Assembly: GCA_039583875.1 (NCBI GenBank)
Contig: CM077150.1
Coordinates: forward strand, 188,546,375 to 188,610,374
Length of the DNA: 64,000 bases
From: Platanthera guangdongensis
Taxonomy: Eukaryota > Streptophyta > Magnoliopsida > Asparagales > Orchidaceae
Direction: 5' to 3'
The position numbers and the translations under genes are program-made. Below are positions 58,902 through 64,000 of the stretch, piece by piece; position 1 is the first letter of the stretch; each line of letters opens with the position of its first letter. The notes beneath the pieces were generated by a model that ran no database searches, had not been told where the DNA came from, and was given only the letters and a program-made list of their open reading frames with translations.

Positions 58902-61900
58902 ATGGCTTCTGATACTTCTGCTGCTACTTCTGCTCCACAGGCCCGTGCGGCTGCCATGTCTTCCGAACTCCGTGATGAGTTACGGACTACTACTATCTCT
59001 CTAACTGGAAAACGGAATTTTGTTGAGTGGGTTCACTCCGTTCGTCGGGTTCTGCAGACGAAGGGTCTTCTTCACCACTTGACCCGCGCTACTCCGACTG
59101 CTCCCTCCGATGACTGGCTTCGCGATGATGGACGGGTTCAGTCCTGGCTCCTAAACTCTATGGATCTCGAGCCCTACAGGATGACCATGTATCATGACAC
59201 GGCTAAGTCCATGTGGGAGGAGCTTCACGCCTTTTACTCTGGCCATGACAGCCTACAACACCTATATGATATCATTTCCGATCTTCAGAATCTTACCCCG
59301 GGTGCTCCTGGTGATATGCTCTCCTTCGTGGCTAAAGCCAAGAGTTTGGCAGAGGCTTGGATTCAACATCAGCCTCCTACTGTCGATCTCACCACTCAAC
59401 GAACCCACAAAGACGCTGTCGTCATAGCCATGATGATGTCCCGGGTTCCTCCCCACCTTCATAGTATTCGGGCCCAGATTCTCTCCTCCGCCACAACTCC
59501 TTCACTGTCTGACGTCTGCTCCATGCTCCTCAAGGTCACGCCTCCTTCCGAGGCTCCTCCTGTTTTTCCTCCGGCTCTTCTTCAGCCGCCTCTCCTTTCG
59601 ACCCCTCCTCGTGGATCTTCCACTCGGGGGGGGCGACCTCCGTCTCGGGGACGAGGACGTGGTGGTCGCTCTTCTATGAAATGCACCTACTGTGGCCGGA
59701 ATAATCATCTTGAAGTTACCTGCTACCACAAGCATGGTTTACCTCCTCACCTTACTGCTACTATATCTGCTGCTCTTGCTCCTACTGGGTCTTCTGCCAA
59801 TGATCCGGCTACCACTACCCGCCAAGACATTGATGAGCTCCGCACCCAACTTCAACAGCTTCAGGGTGCCCTCAGCCGCTCCTCCGGCTCTGTTGCGTCC
59901 TTTTCTGCGGAAGGTATAACATGTCTCTCTCATAATCCTTGCTGGATCGTTGATTCCGGCGCTACTCACTATATAACCTCCCAGAAGCCCACAGAGTACC
60001 TACAGACGCCTCATCCTGCTCGCATCACCGTGGTCAACGGTGCCACCCTACCAGTCTCTGGCTCTGCTGCTCTTCAGCTTACGCCGAACCTTTCTATTTC
60101 CTCGGTTTTTCACCTTCCGGGGTCTCCCTTCAATTTATTATTTGTTAGTCGTCTCACACACGACCTTGATTGTTGCATTACCTTCTCACCTTCTTCTTTT
60201 CTTATGCAGGATCGCCGCACCCGGAGTACCATTGGTAAGAGGCAGCTGTTGAATGGGATGTACATCTTGGATATCCCACCTACTCTTCTCTCTGCCGTCT
60301 CCACTGTTGATTGGCATCGCCTCCTTGGGCATGCTCCACTTCTGATTCTCCAGCGAGCTCTCCCTGATGTACCTCTCTGGGAGTTCTCTTGTGAAACTTG
60401 TATCTACGGCAAACAACATCATTCTTCTTTCCCCCTGCCTGTACCAGAAGTAGTACTCTCTTATTTTTAGTTCATTCTGATGTATGGGGGTCCCTATAGA
60501 GTCCCCAGTATTTTTGGCTTTCGCTATTTTGTCACGTTCATTGACGATTACTCGCGTACCACGTGGCCCTATTCACTGCATGATCGAACTGAACTTACCT
60601 CTGTGTTTCGTGCTTTTTTACTTGAGATGCGTACGCAGTTCGCCACCCCTCTCAAAGTCCTTCGCACTGACAATGCTCGCGAGTATACAGGTCGCACCTT
60701 CTGCACTCTCTGCACCGACTTTGGTGTCATCCATCAAACTTCATGTTCGTATACCCCTCAGCAAAACGGGGTGGCAGAACGCAAAAATTGGCATCTTCTC
60801 GATGTTGCGCGCTCTCTTATGTTCCAAATGCACGTTCCAATTGAATATTGGAACTTTGATGTATCCACCGTCTGTCATCTCATCAACCGTCTTCCCTCGT
60901 CTGTGCTTAATTTTGCCTCACCAATCCAACTCCTTTATCCCTCCACCAACCTCACCTCTCTCACTCCGCGGATCTTCGGGTGTGTTTGCTATGTTCACCT
61001 TCTTGGCCCTCCTTCCGACAAACTTGCTCATCGGGCCGCCAAGCATATGTTTGTTGGCTACTCCTGCACTCAAAAGGGGTACGTCTGCTACTCTCCTTCT
61101 AACGGCAAGCTGGTCGTTTCTGCGGATGTCACCTTCTGCGAAGACCAGCCCTTCCATTTCTTTAGCACCCCCTCTTCTTCTGCTCCCTCTATTCCCTGGC
61201 CTGTCGTACCGGTCACGCCATCTTTGTCGTTCTCTTCCTCTTCTCCCCTAGTTCCTCCTCGGGTTTCTCCACCACTTATCTGTGTCTACTCTCGTCGCAC
61301 ATCCAAGGATGCTCCCGTGACCCAGCTCCACGCTACCAGCGCTACCTCGGCTATGTCAGATCCCACCTCCATCTCTACAGCCCATCCCTTGGCCAACTAT
61401 GTCTCTCTTCACCGGCTGACGCAGTCTCTCTATGCGTTTGCCACCTCTCTTTCCTCTATTTCTATCTCTAACACTGTGCAGGAGGCGCTACAACACCCCG
61501 GGTGGCGGGCCGCTATGGACGATGAAATGCGGGCTCTCTGGGCTAACCAGACCTGGGATCTGGTTCCTCTTCCTGCCGGCCACACATCTGTTAGCTGCAA
61601 ATGGGTCTTTGTCATTAAACATGCGGCAGATGGCACTGCCGACCGTCTGAAGGCCAGCCTCGCGGCACGGGGTTTTACTCAGCAACATGGTCTTGATTAC
61701 GAGGAGACCTTCTCTCCCGTGGCGAAACTGAACACGGTCCGCGTTCTTCTATCCTTGGTTGTTCATCGTTCCTGGTCACTTTATCAGCTGGATATTAAGA
61801 ATGTCTTCCTCAACGGCGATCTACAGGAGAGTTAATATGCAGCAACCTCCCGGGTTTGAGACCACGGGGAAGTCTTTGGTATGTCACCTTCGGAAATCCA

Positions 61901-63033
61901 TTTATGGTCTCAAACAATCCCCGCGTGCGTGGTTTGACAAATTCAGTAAGGTGGTCTGTGCTAGTGGCTTCACTTGGAGCTCGGCTGATTTTTCTCTCTT
62001 CGCCCGCCACCGGTCAATCGGGACTGTGATTCTTCTGGGCTACGTTGACGATATCCTGATTACTGGCGATGACACGGCAGGAATACAACAGATCAAGGAA
62101 CAGTTAAATTCCGGCTTTCAGACAAAAGATCTGGGCAACCTTCGGTACTTTCTTGGGCTCGGGATCGCACGACGCTCTGATGGTCTTGTGTTATCTCAAA
62201 GGAAGTATTGCATAGACCTCCTTCATGATGCAGGTTATTCTGGGTGCAAACCTGTGGAGACTCCTATGGACGCCAATCACAAGCTCTTGGCCCATAGCTC
62301 TGATTCTGACAAGCTGGTTACAAATCCAGAATATTATAGACGCTTGGTTGGGAAGCTTATCTACCTTACGGTAACTCGACCGGACATCTCGTTTGTTGTG
62401 GGAGTTGTGAGCCGGTTCATGCACGCTCCTCGGACATCTCATCTTCAAGCTGTCGATCGCATCCTTCGATATCTCAAGATCGCCCCCGGACAAGGACTTG
62501 TGTACAAGCCATCCACATCTCTATCTCTTGTCGCGTATTCTGACGCTGACTATGCAGGATCTATTGATGATAGGCGCTCCACAACTGGGTTCTGTACTTA
62601 CTTTGGTGGACACCTCATAACTTGGCGTAGCAAAAAACAGACTGTGGTTGTGCGTTCATCTGCTGAAGCCGAGTACCGGGCTATGGCTGCTGTTGTTTCT
62701 GAGCTAACCTGGCTTGAAGGCCTTCTGGGAGACTTAGGTGTTCGTCTCTCATCTCCGGCAACCTTATTCTGTGACAGTCAGGCCGCAATTCATATTGTCA
62801 AGAATCCGGTTTTTCACGAACGCACAAAGCACATCGAAGTTGACTGTCATTTTATCCGAGAAAAAGTACAGTCAAAGAAGATAGATTTGGAGCATGTTCC
62901 TGCTACCGACGAAGTTGCGGATATCTTGACGAAAGCTCTCTCCAGGCCGCTATACTATCAATTTTTATCCAAGCTTGGTGCCTACGACTTGTACGCTCCA
63001 ACTTGCGGGGGAGTGTTAGAAAAGCCCAATTAG
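58902..63033 (+). pseudogene. copia A gag-pol
   Basis: ATG at 58902 (MASDTSAAT) or 58956 (MSSELRDEL) starts gag; the open frame itself begins at 58773. Gag core (LTGKRNFVEWVHSVRR), intact CCHC knuckle (KCTYCGRNNHLEVTC), protease VDSGATHY, integrase HHCC (DWHRLLGH ... CETCIYGKQ), Asp in FVTFIDD and RTDNAREY, Glu in [10 protein letters not shown] with GYVDDILITGDD, RNase H with YSDADYAGS and FCDSQAAIH. The frame is broken by a one-base loss near 60437 and one extra G in a G run near 60488 (together frame-neutral), and by a shift at 61832 inside RT. The catalytic residues all look intact. Confidence 0.92.
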
Positions 63034-63182
63034 GGCCCATGTTTTCTTCTTTCTCTCTCCTTGTATTAGTCCCACATCATGTATTAGGATTTCTCTCTTC
63101 TTCCTTTTTCTTATATAAGTGTATGTATACTTGTAACTATTCATTGAAGAAGGATATACAAGCTTTGAGGCTTTTCTTTACA
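63014..63182 (+). repeat. 3' LTR of copia A
   Basis: It is 169 bp, follows the PPT and is followed by TSD CATCT. Confidence 0.95.
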
Positions 63183-63187
63183 CATCT

Positions 63188-64000
63188 TAATATTTAGTAT
63201 ATGTCACACCCTTCATATAAATGAAACAAAAATGCCTAAAACATCTTTATAAACTCTCAAACTTTTTCAGTAACCTATTATGGTCATGACTGACCTTGGT
63301 TTATAATTTGAAAGTCTTTTGACTTGCTATGACTATTTTACAAAAATTATACCTAATAATTAAATAGTAAATTGTCACATCATGTAAATTAATGAAATAC
63401 AAAGGCTCTAAAGCTTTCAATAAATTCCACAATTTTTAAAGTAACCTAATAATGCCATGAATAACATTGGGTTAAATTTTTTATGATTTATGCATAGTTT
63501 GATCATTCAAATTGTAACACTAGTATACTTACGAACCGTCTTAACCTTAAACATTTATTATAAATACTTGTTTCATTTCAGCTCCTTTATTGTATTATGT
63601 TTCAACACCATTCATATTGCACTTTACTTATACATATCAAGTGATCATAAGTAGTGTGTAGTAAACCATTGATGCGGTGCATGCTTCTTTCATAAATATA
63701 ATTTGACTGGCGAAGCTAGCAGTAAACGTAGTATACGTCGGTGAAATTCATATTTTAAGACGTCTAACTGGTGTCTAGAAAAGAAGCTAGGGGTGAGCCA
63801 GTAACTCCCGCAAGGAAGGTGGTGTATAACAGTATACAGTGCAACCACCAACCTTATTCTTACCTGGCCAGTTGGCAACCTAAATTAGGTATTACAACAT
63901 ATTTTTAAGGAGTTAAATAGCATGACCCAGGGTTAAACGTATTTATAATGCTTGGAAACATTCAATTTTGTTCATATCGCTCCTTATTTATATGGTCTAC
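63188..64000. other. End of repeat array 2 and AT-rich 3' part of the long LTR
   Basis: Two further array units, then AT-rich sequence without a gene. A GC-richer stretch at 63770-63880 resembles 3' portions of long gypsy LTRs. It continues beyond the window. Confidence 0.5.

Larger units (their letters stand above)
57745..63182 (+). mobile_element. Ty1/copia element A, full length
   Basis: The 169 bp LTRs (57745-57913, 63014-63182) start TGTTAG and end TTTACA; TSD CATCT is exact at 57740-57744 and 63183-63187. PBS TGGTATTACAGCC at 57914-57926 deviates from TGGTATCAGAGCC at two bases. PPT CTTGCGGGGGAG ends at 63013. LTRs differ at six positions by eye, all transitions. gag-pol is nearly continuous with three small indel sites. 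It sits in tandem array 2 of the long LTR. Confidence 0.95.
56830..63520. repeat. Tandem repeat array 2, period about 167 bp, interrupted by copia A
   Basis: The anchor CCTATTTNGGTCAT occurs at 56997, 57163, 57331, 57498, 57663, 63274 and (degraded) 63444. Subtracting the 5443 bp of copia A plus TSD gives steps of 166, 168, 167, 165, 168 and 170. Units also share CTAAAACATTT and GGAGTCATGGTGAAG. Confidence 0.88.

Overview
The window is nuclear DNA of a flowering plant, probably a eudicot with a repeat-rich genome; the species cannot be named from it. The evidence is Ty1/copia elements with plant PBS motifs (TGGTATCAGAGCC-like), chromodomain Ty3/gypsy elements, an Athila-type gypsy remnant, a PIF/Harbinger transposon with a spliced transposase, a Helitron-like end, and no bacterial or organellar gene. 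No intact host gene was found. Almost everything identifiable is a transposable element, mostly nested.

Left part (1-12476). A gypsy-type LTR fragment (1-839) abuts a decayed copia element (840 to about 4360). An AT-rich unassigned stretch follows. Next is a solo gypsy LTR (6039-8661) that holds a Helitron-like insertion (6334-7087) with tandem hairpins and a roughly 200 bp GC-rich palindrome. Then comes a non-autonomous LTR element (8810-11974) with a tandemly duplicated interior.

Central nest (12477-29842). A chromodomain gypsy element (called D here) lies on the minus strand with 1.2 kb LTRs and TSD CGCTC. It was split by two younger minus-strand copia elements. Copia B (14882-19599, TSD CGGGA) sits in the integrase region. 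Copia C (23742-28928, TSD ATATC) sits in the 5' LTR. LTR divergence counted by eye (D about 1.5%, C about 1.1%, B about 0.8%) agrees with the nesting order.

Middle (29843-39639). This is low-density sequence: a GC-rich segment bounded by short inverted repeats, a decayed gag fragment, an exon-like open stretch, a three-copy tRNA-like/fold-back repeat (34651-35309), an internally deleted Athila remnant (about 36340-38740) and a copia 3' end (39093-39639).

Right nest (39640-64000). A decayed gypsy element F (39640 to about 49701, reverse transcriptase core deleted) is split by gypsy element G (41653-46988, TSD TAAAG). From 49702 a very long LTR (TGTAACATCCC start) runs past the window end. It carries two arrays of about 167-168 bp tandem repeats. 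It is interrupted by a Harbinger transposon (50757-55663, TSD TTA) with an apparently intact two-exon DDE transposase, and by copia A (57745-63182, TSD CATCT).

Functionally, the only open reading frame that looks capable of encoding an active enzyme is the Harbinger transposase. Its usual partner, a Myb/SANT-like protein, is truncated. The retroelement gag-pol regions all carry stops, frameshifts, deletions or catalytic substitutions. All boundaries, TSDs and divergence counts were read by eye.
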